A stretch of DNA of 64,000 nucleotides from Thermoanaerobacteraceae bacterium (GCA_030016635.1 JASEJQ010000005.1:16618-80617), one strand, 5' to 3'; numbered from the stretch's first letter, positions 17,280-28,138 are shown. Program-made: numbers and translations. The notes: a model not told the origin generated them from the sequence alone.

Positions 17280-17347
17280 TCTATATTATATCTTCCCGCT
17301 CGTCTCTCATTATATATATGCCATAGCATATTCTGATTTAACTGTAC
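17280..17347 (+). repeat. Fused duplicate of the uvrC 5' region
   Basis: About 30 bp of the uvrC coding start (17069-17098, TATATTATATCTCCCCGCTC and onward) recurs at 17282-17312. It is joined directly to a copy of 17175-17196 (ATAGCATATTCTGATTTA). The 76 bp between these parts in the original, including the uvrC start codon, is missing. It is a relic of a local duplication with an internal deletion. Confidence 0.8.
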
Positions 17348-17496
17348 TAAAGTAGGAAAAGGCGGCATGTAAAGGCCGGAGGTACCTTAACACGAAAATA
17401 GACTACTCATGGTAAGATTTACAACGCATCATCCTATTTTCATTATTGGTTGTGCTTAAAATAAGCATGGACGGTTAAAGTGAGATTTAGCTGCTC

Positions 17497-18897
17497 TTAG
17501 TCTCGAAACAAGCGAGGCAGGTACTTATTCAAGACCTGTCGTGCTATCGGGGCGGCCACCTGTCCACCGCTGCCTCCATTTTCCACTATCACAGCCACTA
17601 CAATTTTTGGGTCGTCAGCAGGTGCAAATCCTATAAACCAGGCATGGGACTTTTTGCCTTGCACCTCAGCAGTGCCGGTCTTGCCGGCCACGTCTATCCC
17701 TGATATACGGGCAGCTGTACCAGTCCCTCTATTTACTACACCTATCATCATTTCCTTAATTTTATCTGCTGTGGCCCCGGATATTGGAGACAGGTATGCT
17801 TCATCCTGCCGGCTATAGCGTATCCTGCCTTCCGAGTCCGCTATGCCCTTTACTATATATGGGTGCATTATAGTGCCATCATTGGCGACAGCAGAGGCAA
17901 CCATGGCCATCTGGAGTGGTGTTGCCAGGATATCGGCCTGGCCGATAGATGACAGCGCCAGCTCTCTTTTGCTGGTGGGATTGGGAAACAGACTCATCTT
18001 TACAGGCAAATCAAAGTCCAGATTTCTATTGAACCCAAAACTATCAGCATATGCACCCATACCTTGGGCGCCTATCTCCAGCCCCAGGTTTATAAATGTG
18101 GAATTGCAGGATAACTCCACTGCCCTTTCTATGTCAATTTCCCCATGGGCAGTGCCATTGTAGTCCTTTATAATAAGGCCATCCACATCAGTAGCGCCGG
18201 TGCAGTTGAATGTCCTTTCATCCAATCCTTCAATGTTTTCCAGTGCTGCTGATAGTGGTATTATCTTAAAGACAGACCCAGGTGGATATAACCCCTGGAT
18301 AGCCCTGTTTATGAGAGGGCTTTCTTTATCCGCCTTTATCTTTTCCCAATCTCTTTCTATATTGTTAGGATTAAAGCCCGGTGATGAGGCCATGGCCAGT
18401 ATCTCTCCTGTCCTGGGGTTCAAGGCAACGACTGCTCCCCTGCGTCCACCCAGTGCCTCATAGGCTGTCTTCTGCAAACCGCTGTCTATGGTGAGTATGA
18501 CATCGTATCCCCTGTCTTTAATCCCTAGTATATTCTGCCTGAAGAGAATGAATGGGTTTTTTGTCTCCATACCAAGAAGTTCCTTATTGTATGCAGCTTC
18601 AATGCCCGACCTCCCATACTGCCTGCTGTTGTAGCCAACCAGAGGACCGACTGAGGCATCGCCATAATACACTCTCTTTTTCTGGTCTCCATCAACCACT
18701 GTTTCTGCCAGGACAGTGCCATTCCTGTCAATTATACTTCCCCTGACTACCCTGTTTTCCTCTTCCCAAAGCCTCCTGTTGTAGTCCGATGCGAGAAGGG
18801 TATCCCTCATGAAGAACTCAAAATACAAGAGGTAGCCTATCAGGGAGGAGAACATCAACACTACAGCAATCAGTACATTACGTATATTTTTCTTCAT
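17497..18897 (-). CDS. Penicillin-binding protein, transpeptidase (PbpA/FtsI-like)
   Basis: A membrane-anchored class B-like transpeptidase that cross-links peptidoglycan. One N-terminal helix (residues 7-27) precedes a short dimerisation region and the catalytic domain with all three motifs: SxxK in 'PGSVFKII', SxN in 'SCNSTF' and KTG in 'AGKTGTAEV'. At 466 residues it matches the short PbpA-type proteins coupled to FtsW/RodA genes. Its start overlaps the ftsW/rodA stop by 4 bp, so the two probably act as one glycan polymerase-transpeptidase pair. Confidence 0.92.
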   Translation of the reverse strand: MKKNIRNVLIAVVLMFSSLIGYLLYFEFFMRDTLLASDYNRRLWEEENRVVRGSIIDRNGTVLAETVVDGDQKKRVYYGDASVGPLVGYNSRQYGRSGIEAAYNKELLGMETKNPFILFRQNILGIKDRGYDVILTIDSGLQKTAYEALGGRRGAVVALNPRTGEILAMASSPGFNPNNIERDWEKIKADKESPLINRAIQGLYPPGSVFKIIPLSAALENIEGLDERTFNCTGATDVDGLIIKDYNGTAHGEIDIERAVELSCNSTFINLGLEIGAQGMGAYADSFGFNRNLDFDLPVKMSLFPNPTSKRELALSSIGQADILATPLQMAMVASAVANDGTIMHPYIVKGIADSEGRIRYSRQDEAYLSPISGATADKIKEMMIGVVNRGTGTAARISGIDVAGKTGTAEVQGKKSHAWFIGFAPADDPKIVVAVIVENGGSGGQVAAPIARQVLNKYLPRLFRD

Positions 18898-20105
18898 CTT
18901 TCTACCTCCTCAATGCTGAGGGAATTCATGATGCCCAGGAGGCAGAAGGTGGTAACTATGGAACTTCCGCCGTAGCTTATAAAAGGCAGGGTAACCCCGG
19001 TAAGAGGTATAAACTTGGTAACCCCTCCTATGATTATGAAGGTCTGAAAAGCCAGCATTGAGGCTATACCGGTGAGCAGGAGTTCCTTGAGGCTGTCGTC
19101 GGATGCCATAGCACTCAGATATGCCCTCACAAATATCAGGAGGTATATTACAATCACGGCCAGGCCGACCAGGAGTCCAAATTCCTCTACCATAATGGAA
19201 AATATCAGGTCTGTGGACACTGCCGGGATATACTCAGGATGGCCGAGGCCAAGCCCCGACCCAAAAAGCCCGCCGGCCCCTATGGCAAAGAGAGACTGTA
19301 CAATCTGATATCCCTTACCGGGCACGTCCATCCAGGGGTTCAGCCATGCCTCAAACCTCACCCTCACATGGCTGAATACAAGATAGCTTATTACAGCGCC
19401 AACTGCAAACATGGTCAGTCCTATGAGGGGATAACGCAGCTTTCCCGTAGCTGTATATACAAACACTATCCCCGTAAGAAAGAAAATAATGGCTGTGCCC
19501 AGATCCTTCTGAATAAAAAGCAGTAGAACTATAGCGACCACAAAACCGCTATAGTAAAGTATATCCTTTGGTTCTCTGCGTTCTCTCAGAAAAGAGGCTG
19601 ATGTCAGGCAGAAAAGTATCTTCACAAACTCTGAGGGCTGAAATGAGTAGCCTGCAATGATAATCCAGTTGGTTGAACCGCCGATTTCTTTACCAAAGAT
19701 TATTGTGACAGCAAGCAATAGAAGCGAAGCTATTCCGAAATACCAGTAATATTTTATTAAGTGGCCATAATATTTAAATAAAAATGTAAATACTATGAAT
19801 GCAGCTACACCGCCGGTTATCCATATAAACTGGCGGTAGGCCAGGCCCTCATTAACCCTGTATATCATCACGAGTCCAATGCCGCATAGAAAATTGCTTA
19901 ATAAAAACAGCATAGCATCGCCATTTAAAGCAAATATGCGCATCGTGATAAAGCCAATGGTGATTATGGCCATAAATCCAAGACCCATATAAAGTGGTTT
20001 TGGGTTTATTGGTGTATTACTTAAAGAGAGCAGGGAAAAACAAATAATCAAAAACAGATACAGGGACAAAAGCATAGCTCTGTAATATCTGGAAGCCTTT
20101 ACCAT
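18894..20105 (-). CDS. SEDS glycosyltransferase (FtsW/RodA/SpoVE family)
   Basis: A polytopic membrane protein of 403 residues with about ten helices. SEDS-family signatures are 'GGSTNWIIIAGYSFQPSEFVKI' and the C-terminal 'TGVTLPFISYGGSSIVTTF'. SEDS proteins polymerise lipid II into glycan strands together with a cognate class B PBP, here the overlapping downstream gene. Whether it serves division, elongation or sporulation cannot be told from sequence alone. The GGAGCTGA site is 5-6 bases from the ATG. Confidence 0.92.
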   Translation of the reverse strand: MVKASRYYRAMLLSLYLFLIICFSLLSLSNTPINPKPLYMGLGFMAIITIGFITMRIFALNGDAMLFLLSNFLCGIGLVMIYRVNEGLAYRQFIWITGGVAAFIVFTFLFKYYGHLIKYYWYFGIASLLLLAVTIIFGKEIGGSTNWIIIAGYSFQPSEFVKILFCLTSASFLRERREPKDILYYSGFVVAIVLLLFIQKDLGTAIIFFLTGIVFVYTATGKLRYPLIGLTMFAVGAVISYLVFSHVRVRFEAWLNPWMDVPGKGYQIVQSLFAIGAGGLFGSGLGLGHPEYIPAVSTDLIFSIMVEEFGLLVGLAVIVIYLLIFVRAYLSAMASDDSLKELLLTGIASMLAFQTFIIIGGVTKFIPLTGVTLPFISYGGSSIVTTFCLLGIMNSLSIEEVER

Positions 20106-20109
20106 ATAA

Positions 20110-20502
20110 TCAGCTCCTATATGTCAGTTTTACCGGGCCAATCATAATTACGTCTCCATCCCTCAATCTTGCCTTTCCTTTGATTTTTTTACCGTTGATT
20201 ATAGTGCCGTTGGAACTTTTGAGGTCTTCTATATAATATCCTCTCCAGCTTTTTATAATACTGGCATGTCTACTGGATATAAACGGATTGTTCAGGACTA
20301 TATCACAGTCCTCGCCCCTGCCTATTATGGTATTCTCCTTTAATTCATACCTTATAGCAGGGTCATCGTTAGAAACCAGATAGGCCCCCAATTTTTCCCC
20401 GTACCATCCCGTAAGCCTTATGATCTGGATGGTGTTGAACAGGAAATAATATACTAAGGACATCAATATCCACTTAAACAGACCTGCCAGAAATTCATAC
20501 AT
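20110..20502 (-). CDS. FHA-domain membrane protein
   Basis: An N-terminal membrane segment (residues 8-30) is followed by a forkhead-associated domain, which binds phosphothreonine: 'TIIGRGEDCDIVLNNPFISSRHASI' with the Arg/Ser-Arg-His core, and 'LKSSNGTIINGKKI'. It directly precedes the SEDS and PBP genes (4 bp to ftsW). This order, FHA-SEDS-PBP, is common in Gram-positives where Ser/Thr kinases tune cell-wall synthesis. No kinase gene is in the window. Confidence 0.88.
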   Translation of the reverse strand: MYEFLAGLFKWILMSLVYYFLFNTIQIIRLTGWYGEKLGAYLVSNDDPAIRYELKENTIIGRGEDCDIVLNNPFISSRHASIIKSWRGYYIEDLKSSNGTIINGKKIKGKARLRDGDVIMIGPVKLTYRS

Positions 20503-20505
20503 AAG

Positions 20506-23286
20506 CTACACAACCTCCAAGCCCACCTTTAAGTATGGCCTCAAATACTGACCTGTATAAGAATTATCCATCATGCTGACCTCTTCAGGGGTACCCATAG
20601 CTATTATTTCTCCACCCCTATCCCCACCTTCTGGTCCAAGGTCTATAATGTAGTCAGCGGTCTTTATTACATCCATATTATGCTCTATCACTATTACAGT
20701 ATTACCGCCTTCCACCAGTCTGCCCAGCACATTAAGGAGCATGTGCACATCTGCTATATGCAGACCTGTTGTAGGTTCATCCAGTATATACAGCGTCTTG
20801 CCGGTAGGTCTTCTGGAAAGCTCTGTGGCCAGCTTTACCCTCTGCGCCTCTCCTCCAGATAGCTGCGTTGAAGGCTGGCCCAGCTTGATATAACCAAGCC
20901 CTACATCATAAAGTGTCTGAAGCTTAGCCTTGATCCTTGGAATATTTTCAAAAAACTCCAGCGCCTCCTCCACAGTCATATCCAGTACATCTGCAATATT
21001 TTTCCCCTTGTACTTCACCTCTAAGGTTTCCCTGTTGTACCTCTTGCCTTTGCATACCTCACATGGTACATAAACGTCAGAAAGGAAGTGCATCTCTATC
21101 CTGATTATACCGTCACCACCGCATGCTTCGCAGCGGCCCCCCTTTACATTGAAACTGAAGCGCCCCGGCTTATATCCCCTCATTTTGGAATCAGGAGTCT
21201 GGGAAAATATTTCCCTTATCAGGTCAAAAACTCCGGTATATGTTGCCGGATTTGACCGTGGGGTCCGTCCTATGGGGGATTGATCTATATTTATTACCTT
21301 ATCCAGGTATTCTATTCCTTCTATAGTGTCGTGTAGTCCAGCCTCTTCTCTGGCACCATTTAGTCTCTTGGCCAGGGCTTTATATAGTATCTCATTTACC
21401 AGGGTGCTCTTTCCCGAGCCTGACACGCCCGTAACGCATGTAAATACTCCCAGTGGGAATGACACGTCGATATCCTTTAAGTTGTTCTCCCTTGCCCCTC
21501 TTACCGTCAGCCAGTTTCCATTGGGTTTTTTCCTTTCCAAAGGTACAGGGATACTCCTCCTGCCGCTTAAATACTGGCCGGTTATGGATCTTTCGCATTT
21601 CTTTATATCTTCGATGGTGCCGCAGGCCACAATCTCACCCCCATGGGAACCGGGCCCCGGCCCAACATCTATGATATAGTCTGCTGCATACATTGTTTCC
21701 TCATCATGTTCCACCACTATTAAGGTATTTCCAAGGTCCCTAAGATTTAGCAGGGTCTTTAAAAGCTTGCCGTTATCTTTCTGATGAAGTCCTATGCTGG
21801 GTTCATCAAGTATATAAAGCACACCTACCAGACCAGAACCTATCTGGCTTGCCAGTCTTATCCTCTGAGATTCACCTCCGGATAATGTGGCTGCAGCCCT
21901 GGAAAGGGTAAGGTAGTCCAATCCAACATCTATCAAAAACCCAAGTCTGGCTTTAATCTCTTTGAGTATCTGAGATGCAATAATCTTTTCCCTTTCGGTG
22001 AGTACCAGCTCATCCAGGAATTTCACGAGGTCTCTTATAGAAATGTTGGTCATCTCGGATATATTGATGCCGCCCACTGTAACAGCTAAGCTTTCAGGCT
22101 TCAACCTGTCCCCATGGCATGCAGGGCAGGGGGTGGTCCTCAAGAAATTATATATTTCCTCTCTTACGAAGCTGGACTTGGTATTTTTAAATCTTGTTTC
22201 CAATTCATTCAGTACTCCTTCGTAGTGTTCACCATCACCGTAAAGAAATTTATTGTACTCCTCTTCTTCCATATTCTCAATAGGTACATAGACATCTATG
22301 CCCATTTTTCTCATGCTGGTAATCATATTGTGGTATGCCATGGTATCCTTAGCATAAAGCCATGAGTCTATGGCTCCCGAGGTTATTGCTTTGGATTTAT
22401 CGGGTATCAACAGATCAGGGTCTACCTTCAGGTCTGTGCCGAGCCCGCTGCATACAGGACATGCTCCAAAGGGGCTGTTAAAGGAGAACATCCTGGGGCT
22501 TAACTCCTCAAGGCTGATGCCGCAGTCAGGGCATGCATAGTTCTCACTGAAAAGCCATTCCTCACCATCCACTATCTCTATTATTACCAACCCTTCTGAA
22601 TGTTTAAGGGCTGTTTCTATGGAGTCTGTGAGCCTGCCCTTTATACCCGGCCTTACCACAAGCCTATCCACTATCACCTCTATGGAGTGCTTTTTGTTCT
22701 TCTCCAGTTTTACATCCTGGTTTACCTCCATAACAGAGCCATCGACACGCATGCGGACAAATCCACTCTTCTTAATAAAGTCAAATATCTTTGCGAACTC
22801 CCCCTTTCTGCCCCTCACCAGCGGTGATAAGATCTGTATCTTTGTCCCCTCATGGAGAGACATAACCTTATCCACCATCTGGTCTACTGTCTGCTGGCTT
22901 ATCTCCCTGCCACAGTTCGGGCAATGTGGAATTCCTATGCGTGCATAGAGAAGCCTCATGTAGTCGTATATCTCTGTCACAGTCCCTACTGTGGAACGGG
23001 GGTTCTTGCTGGTAGTCTTCTGGTCGATGGATATGGCCGGGGATAGTCCCTCTATATAGTCTACGTCGGGCTTGTTGGCCTGGCCAAGGAACTGCCTAGC
23101 GTAAGCCGACAAGGACTCCACGTACCTCCTCTGTCCCTCAGCATAAATTGTGTCAAATGCTAAGGATGACTTTCCTGACCCGCTCAGGCCAGTGATTACC
23201 ACCAGTTTATCTCTGGGTATGGATACATCTATATTTTTCAGGTTGTGTTCTCTGGCGCCTTTCACAAAAATTTCATCTTTGGCCAT
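20506..23286 (-). CDS. uvrA: Excinuclease ABC subunit A
   Basis: UvrA is the damage-recognising ATPase of nucleotide excision repair. It has two ABC modules: Walker A '[15 protein letters not shown]' and '[15 protein letters not shown]', signatures '[12 protein letters not shown]' and '[12 protein letters not shown]'. It also has three zinc-binding regions ('CPNCG', 'CPDCG...CPVC', 'CEACGGDG...CEVCKGKRY'). The 926-residue length is usual. GAGGTGATAATATAG precedes the ATG. It lies 30 bp after uvrB. Confidence 0.97.
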   Translation of the reverse strand: MAKDEIFVKGAREHNLKNIDVSIPRDKLVVITGLSGSGKSSLAFDTIYAEGQRRYVESLSAYARQFLGQANKPDVDYIEGLSPAISIDQKTTSKNPRSTVGTVTEIYDYMRLLYARIGIPHCPNCGREISQQTVDQMVDKVMSLHEGTKIQILSPLVRGRKGEFAKIFDFIKKSGFVRMRVDGSVMEVNQDVKLEKNKKHSIEVIVDRLVVRPGIKGRLTDSIETALKHSEGLVIIEIVDGEEWLFSENYACPDCGISLEELSPRMFSFNSPFGACPVCSGLGTDLKVDPDLLIPDKSKAITSGAIDSWLYAKDTMAYHNMITSMRKMGIDVYVPIENMEEEEYNKFLYGDGEHYEGVLNELETRFKNTKSSFVREEIYNFLRTTPCPACHGDRLKPESLAVTVGGINISEMTNISIRDLVKFLDELVLTEREKIIASQILKEIKARLGFLIDVGLDYLTLSRAAATLSGGESQRIRLASQIGSGLVGVLYILDEPSIGLHQKDNGKLLKTLLNLRDLGNTLIVVEHDEETMYAADYIIDVGPGPGSHGGEIVACGTIEDIKKCERSITGQYLSGRRSIPVPLERKKPNGNWLTVRGARENNLKDIDVSFPLGVFTCVTGVSGSGKSTLVNEILYKALAKRLNGAREEAGLHDTIEGIEYLDKVINIDQSPIGRTPRSNPATYTGVFDLIREIFSQTPDSKMRGYKPGRFSFNVKGGRCEACGGDGIIRIEMHFLSDVYVPCEVCKGKRYNRETLEVKYKGKNIADVLDMTVEEALEFFENIPRIKAKLQTLYDVGLGYIKLGQPSTQLSGGEAQRVKLATELSRRPTGKTLYILDEPTTGLHIADVHMLLNVLGRLVEGGNTVIVIEHNMDVIKTADYIIDLGPEGGDRGGEIIAMGTPEEVSMMDNSYTGQYLRPYLKVGLEVV

Positions 23287-23315
23287 CTATATTATCACCT
23301 CAGTTTTAAAGTCAC

Positions 23316-25313
23316 CTATTGTTTCGCAAGAAGTTTCTTCAGGTCCATCATTTTATCCCGCAATTCTATGGCCTTCTCAAACTGCAGTTCTCTTGCTGCA
23401 GCCATCATCTGGTCCTCTAAGAAACTTATGGTCACCATCAATTCTTCTTTATTTATAGGCTTTTTACCTCCTGTCTTTACCTTATCCGCTTTATACTCAC
23501 CCTTTGATTCGCTCACTTTTGTCATGGCTAATATGTCCCTTACCGATTTCTGGACGGTGGTCGGTGTTATGTTATGCTCAATGTTATACCGTATCTGTAT
23601 TTCTCTCCTCCTGTTGGTCTCATCAATAGCCCTTTTCATAGAATCTGTTATTGCGTCGGCATACATTATCACCCGGCCATCCACATTTCTGGCTGCCCTG
23701 CCGACTGTCTGAATAAGAGAAATCTCAGACCTTAAGAAACCTTCTTTATCTGCATCCAGTATAGCTACCAACTCCACCTCAGGAAGGTCCAAACCCTCCC
23801 TCAAAAGGTTTATACCCACCAGTACATCAAACTCACCGAGCCTGAGGTCTCTTATTATCTCCATCCTTTCTAAGGCATCTATGTCCGAGTGCATATATCT
23901 AACTTTGATACCTATGTCCTTGAGATAGTCCGTAAGGTCTTCGGCCATTCTCTTGGTCAATGTGGTTACAAGTACCCTATGGCCTCTTTCGGCTGTTTTC
24001 CTTATTTCGGCTATCAAATCGTCTATCTGACCGGTTACAGGCCTGACCTCTATAGCCGGGTCTATCAGCCCGGTAGGTCTGATTATCTGCTCGACTACCT
24101 GTTCAGAATGCTCCAGCTCAAATGGCCCTGGAGTGGCCGAAACAAATACTACCTGATTTATCTTCTTTATAAACTCATCAAACTTAAACGGCCTGTTGTC
24201 GTAACAGGAAGGCAGCCTGAAGCCATGCTCCACAAGGGCATCCTTCCTCGACCTATCTCCATTGTACATAGCCCTGAGCTGCGGTATTGTCTCATGGGAC
24301 TCATCTATAAAAAGCAGAAAATCTTCAGGGAAATAATCTATAAGGGTATATGGGGCGCTGCCAGGCGGCCTTCCCGAAAGGTGCCTGGAATAATTTTCTA
24401 TACCCTTGCAATAACCCATCTCCTGGAGCATCTCCAGGTCAAACATGGTCCTCTGTTTTAATCTTTCCGCCTCCAGTATCTTACCATCATCCTTGAGCTT
24501 TTTATACCACCATTCAAACTCCTCCTGAATGCTGTTTATGGCCCTTTTTAATTTTTCCTGAGTGGTAGCATAATGGGATGCTGGAAGTATCGAAACATGA
24601 CGCAGTTCTCCCAGTATCTCTCCTGTCAGTACATCTATCTCGGTTATCCTGTCTATCTCATCGCCAAAAAACTCAATCCTGACAGCCTTATTGGTAGAGG
24701 AAGCTGGAAATACCTCTATGGTATCCCCCTTAACTCTAAACTTACCCCTGGAAAAGTCGATGTCATTCCTGTCATAATGTATATCCACAAGATGTCTTAA
24801 TACATCATCCCTATCCTTATTCATGCCAGGTCTTAAGGAGAGCACAAGATTTCTGTAGTCGATAGGATCTCCCAATCCATATATGCAGGATACACTGGCC
24901 ACTATGATTACATCTCTCCTCTCGAATAACGCTGCAGTGGCTGAGTGTCTCATCTTATCTATCTCATCATTTATGGATGCATCTTTCTCTATATAAAGGT
25001 CAGACTCAGGTACATAAGCCTCCGGCTGATAGTAGTCATAATAGCTTACAAAGTATTCTACAGCATTTTCAGGGAAAAACTCCTTAAATTCACTGCATAA
25101 CTGTGCAGCAAGGGTCTTGTTGTGTGCAATAACGAGGGTGGGTTTCTGTACCCGCTGTATGATATTAGCCATGGTAAACGTCTTGCCAGAGCCGGTTACG
25201 CCCAGCATGGTCTGATATTTCATTCCCTCCATTATACCCCTTGACAGCTTATCTATGGCACGAGGCTGGTCTCCTCCTGGTATATAATCACTTTTCAGTT
25301 TAAATTCTCCCAT
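23316..25313 (-). CDS. uvrB: Excinuclease ABC subunit B
   Basis: UvrB is the helicase-like damage verifier. The sequence shows Walker A '[10 protein letters not shown]' (38-47), the beta-hairpin region '[12 protein letters not shown]', '[10 protein letters not shown]', '[11 protein letters not shown]' and the C-terminal UVR motif '[17 protein letters not shown]' that binds UvrC. The ATG at 25313 is preceded by GGTGGTGA; a GTG at 25325 lies inside that site. At 665 residues it is complete. Confidence 0.97.
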   Translation of the reverse strand: MGEFKLKSDYIPGGDQPRAIDKLSRGIMEGMKYQTMLGVTGSGKTFTMANIIQRVQKPTLVIAHNKTLAAQLCSEFKEFFPENAVEYFVSYYDYYQPEAYVPESDLYIEKDASINDEIDKMRHSATAALFERRDVIIVASVSCIYGLGDPIDYRNLVLSLRPGMNKDRDDVLRHLVDIHYDRNDIDFSRGKFRVKGDTIEVFPASSTNKAVRIEFFGDEIDRITEIDVLTGEILGELRHVSILPASHYATTQEKLKRAINSIQEEFEWWYKKLKDDGKILEAERLKQRTMFDLEMLQEMGYCKGIENYSRHLSGRPPGSAPYTLIDYFPEDFLLFIDESHETIPQLRAMYNGDRSRKDALVEHGFRLPSCYDNRPFKFDEFIKKINQVVFVSATPGPFELEHSEQVVEQIIRPTGLIDPAIEVRPVTGQIDDLIAEIRKTAERGHRVLVTTLTKRMAEDLTDYLKDIGIKVRYMHSDIDALERMEIIRDLRLGEFDVLVGINLLREGLDLPEVELVAILDADKEGFLRSEISLIQTVGRAARNVDGRVIMYADAITDSMKRAIDETNRRREIQIRYNIEHNITPTTVQKSVRDILAMTKVSESKGEYKADKVKTGGKKPINKEELMVTISFLEDQMMAAARELQFEKAIELRDKMMDLKKLLAKQ

Positions 25314-25393
25314 TATAATCACCACCGGTTTAAATTAACCCATTATTTTATTATACCATATAAGACAACCACATATAAAACCGAAAGGAAAAA

Positions 25394-25415
25394 GGCCCCC
25401 ATATCAATGGCGGCC
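25394..25415 (-). terminator. Intrinsic terminator after the PDZ protein gene
   Basis: The minus strand forms GGCC-G-CCAT/ATGG-G-GGCC with a TGAT loop, followed by TTTTTCC. It overlaps the last codons of the PDZ protein gene and separates it from uvrB. Confidence 0.75.
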
Positions 25416-26648
25416 CCATTTATCCATAATATTCTTATATATCCTTTCTAAAATTGACGGTGCTTCGGAAACTATAAAACCAGGGTTGGTATTCTTAGGT
25501 ACAAAAAGTATACCAAGTTGGGTTATCCCATTTTTATAATCACTGTACTCGCATGTTTTCCTGGTCCCCTCCGTATTGACGACATCCACCCATATGTGTG
25601 ATGCCATCTCATGAAGGATATCCCTTATATTCTCCTCACTATCCACTTCTCTACCATTTATGCTCAAGATGACATCTCCCGGACTCAAACCCATCCTATC
25701 GGCCGGACCTCCCCTTTTTACCTCTAATACCCTCATTCCCTTCTCTGGCGGCACATAAAGAGGCTTACCTTTATCCTCTATATATCTGCCATATATTATA
25801 AGGGCCTCATGGCCTATAGGAGCAAACAGAGCTGCTACATATTTCATAATGACGCTGTATGGGGCGAGCAGAGATAGGATAATGAGTATGATACTGAATC
25901 CGAGCAGCCTTAATGCAGAGCTTTTGCTCCTTTTCTCTGGCGTCTCTGTAAGCACAATATCACCATATCCAAGGGCAGCAATTCCGTTAAGTATTATAAA
26001 TACAGAGCTTTCTGTAACCCCCGGCATCTTTATAAGCGGCCACCAGTCCGGGGTAGCAACCGTCCCGCTGTTCAGGAATGGTCCTGTGTAAAGGACAAGT
26101 ATCAGTATTGGGATTGGCCAAAACCTCTGCATGTTAAAACCACCTACAACACTGCCGTCTTTACGTTCTATAAATATAGGCAGCCTATCCCTATGGCCAT
26201 CAAGCCATATAAGAAGGCTCTCCATAAGGTGCAAAATACCAACCAGTGCCATAAGACCGGCTACGTTTATATGGGGGTATCCAAAGATAAGGCTTACGAG
26301 TGATACTATACCACCAGCATAGGAAAAACATATATAACGTGGATTTATGAGCATTAAGAGTATGGCTAGGGGCCAGACATACTCCAGCCCCGACTGGTCC
26401 ATGGTTATGCCCAGAAATACCATTATAAAGCTACCTATAAGTCCGCCCAGCAGTCCAAAGAATATGGAGTCCAGCACCCTTTCTCTTATAGGATACTGGA
26501 CATCACCCAATATTTCTACCTCCATCCTGGCAATCCTGCGGTACTGCATATACACTATAAGGACAACTACCCAGAATACAGGTTGAATAACTGAAAGCGA
26601 ATAAGATTTTATTATAAGCCATGACATATCAATAAAATTTGACATCAT
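25404..26648 (-). CDS. Polytopic membrane protein with C-terminal PDZ domain (MinJ-like)
   Basis: About eight membrane helices occupy residues 10-285 and a PDZ domain follows ('MRVLEVKRGGPADRMGLSPG', 'VILSINGREV'). This layout and its place next to ctp and ftsEX resemble B. subtilis MinJ, which bridges DivIVA and MinCD at the poles. Homology to MinJ as such is an inference from context and architecture; a general PDZ membrane protein is the safe name. The start has CAGGTGATAATTA upstream. Confidence 0.75.
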   Translation of the reverse strand: MMSNFIDMSWLIIKSYSLSVIQPVFWVVVLIVYMQYRRIARMEVEILGDVQYPIRERVLDSIFFGLLGGLIGSFIMVFLGITMDQSGLEYVWPLAILLMLINPRYICFSYAGGIVSLVSLIFGYPHINVAGLMALVGILHLMESLLIWLDGHRDRLPIFIERKDGSVVGGFNMQRFWPIPILILVLYTGPFLNSGTVATPDWWPLIKMPGVTESSVFIILNGIAALGYGDIVLTETPEKRSKSSALRLLGFSIILIILSLLAPYSVIMKYVAALFAPIGHEALIIYGRYIEDKGKPLYVPPEKGMRVLEVKRGGPADRMGLSPGDVILSINGREVDSEENIRDILHEMASHIWVDVVNTEGTRKTCEYSDYKNGITQLGILFVPKNTNPGFIVSEAPSILERIYKNIMDKWGRH

Positions 26649-26654
26649 TAATTA

Positions 26655-27863
26655 TCACCTGCTGTTTATTTTCTGTTCTAACACCTCTATCGCCTTTTTC
26701 AACTGCGTATCTTTATCCTTTGGAACAGTCACCATCTGAGCAACATCTTCCGGAAGTTCAACCACAATATCAGGCAATATCCCTTTGCCCTGTATATCAG
26801 TACCTTTAGGAGTATAGTATTTCGCAATGGTATATTTCAAACCCGAGCCATCCTCAAATTTGTACATGGTCTGGACAAGTCCCTTCCCAAACGTCTTTGT
26901 TCCAACTAAAGTACCAGCCCCATTATCCCTTATAGCACCCGACAGTATTTCCGAAGCGCTGGCACTGCCTCCGTTTACCAAAACCACCAGCGGAAGTCCC
27001 AGTGCCCTCCCATCGGAGTAGCTATATTCTCTCTTGCCGTTCCTATCCTCTGTATAGACGATGGTACCTTTTGGAAGAATTTCATCGGCTATGTTTACAC
27101 ATACATCAAGTAGTCCGCCCGGATTATCCCTGAGGTCTATTATTATTCCCTTAACGTCTTGAGCTTTAAGGTCTTTGACTGCATTTTTAAAGTCTTCATC
27201 GGTATGTTCATCGAACATGGTAAGCCTTATATATCCGATATCATTGCTGAGTTTTTCATAGCTCACTGTTTCCAGCTTTATGACATCTCTTTTTATATTA
27301 AAGTTGAGAGGCTGGTCTACACCTTCTCTTGTAATTGTCACCTTAACCATAGTGCCGGCCTGGCCTTTCATCATAGCAACCGCAGCATCGAGGTCTTTTC
27401 CCGACACAGGCTTGTCATCTACTGCTATTATAATATCATTTGCCTTTATGCCCACCGTCTCGGCAGGTGAACCTTTTATTGGAGAGACCACACGTATATT
27501 CCCCTCATCATCAGCAGATACCACCAGGCCGATGCCTGCATAGTTGCCCGTGGTTTCTGTCATAAAATCATTGTACTCTTTCTGTGTCATATAAACTGTA
27601 TATGGGTCATTCAAAGATGCTGCCATACCCTTGAAGGCCCCATCGTACAATGTTTTTGGATCCACATCGGTCAGATATCTTTGAGTCAGGATGGACTTTA
27701 TCTCCATTAATTTTCTAAATTCCATAAAATCATCATATTGTTTGCCTGAAAGCACAATAGAACCACCTGGCAGTGGAACCGGTACAAAACTTATTAAGGC
27801 AACGGCTACAGCAAAACCTACTAAAACCAGTGCAATGTCTTTAATGAAATTTTTATTTCGCAC
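26655..27863 (-). CDS. S41 family carboxy-terminal processing protease (CtpA/B)
   Basis: A secreted or membrane-anchored serine protease. One N-terminal helix (residues 8-27) is followed by a PDZ domain ('GIGLVVSADDEGNIRVVSPI') and the S41 core with the catalytic serine in 'GGSASASEILSGAIRDN' and lysine in 'GTKTFGKGLVQT'. CtpB in Bacillus cleaves SpoIVFA in sporulation signalling; whether this protein does so is not known. The start codon is GTG at 27863 behind AGAGGTGATT. It overlaps no neighbour and leaves 7 bp to the PDZ gene. Confidence 0.92.
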   Translation of the reverse strand: MRNKNFIKDIALVLVGFAVAVALISFVPVPLPGGSIVLSGKQYDDFMEFRKLMEIKSILTQRYLTDVDPKTLYDGAFKGMAASLNDPYTVYMTQKEYNDFMTETTGNYAGIGLVVSADDEGNIRVVSPIKGSPAETVGIKANDIIIAVDDKPVSGKDLDAAVAMMKGQAGTMVKVTITREGVDQPLNFNIKRDVIKLETVSYEKLSNDIGYIRLTMFDEHTDEDFKNAVKDLKAQDVKGIIIDLRDNPGGLLDVCVNIADEILPKGTIVYTEDRNGKREYSYSDGRALGLPLVVLVNGGSASASEILSGAIRDNGAGTLVGTKTFGKGLVQTMYKFEDGSGLKYTIAKYYTPKGTDIQGKGILPDIVVELPEDVAQMVTVPKDKDTQLKKAIEVLEQKINSR

Positions 27864-27895
27864 ACATAATCACCTCTAAAAATGTATAATTTGGG

Positions 27896-28138
27896 TGTAA
27901 AAAGCATTCTATGAATGATAGCAGCATCCATGTACCTGGTCGCTCGTCTTGATACTCTAATGATTCGTGGCTGCTATTTGGCCGGGTGCGCCTCCATTCG
28001 GCGTCCTTGCCTTAAGGTCGGCTCATCTGGCGTCCATGCCAGATGCCCCGGCTACACTTGCCACTTATCAAGGGTATCATAGACTCTCTTTAAGGTTGCA
28101 TTTGATGCTCGCTATCATTCTTTTCAGACTTCTTGCAG
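27896..28138 (+). repeat. Full-length dispersed palindromic element, copy D
   Basis: The element is about 240 bp. Its ends are imperfect inverted repeats (AATGATAGCAGCATC at 27914-27928, with GATGCTCGCTATCATT near 28106-28121). An inner pair follows (GATACTCT / GGGTATC). The GC-rich core holds the hairpins CGCC-TCCATT-CGGCG and CATCTGGC-GTCCAT-GCCAGATG. It contains no open reading frame of note and fills the 344-bp gap between the ctp gene and the M23 peptidase gene. Mobile (MITE-like) or structured-RNA nature is discussed in the findings. Confidence 0.85.

Noticed and set aside
17162..17368. A 68-codon minus-strand open frame in the uvrC-PBP gap, and a similar 62-codon frame at 1575-1763.
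   Set aside because: Both simply read through the repeat fragments (shared peptide '...GA/RCMxVAII..' or 'SGAWMLL') and have no ribosome binding site; they are by-products of the repeat.
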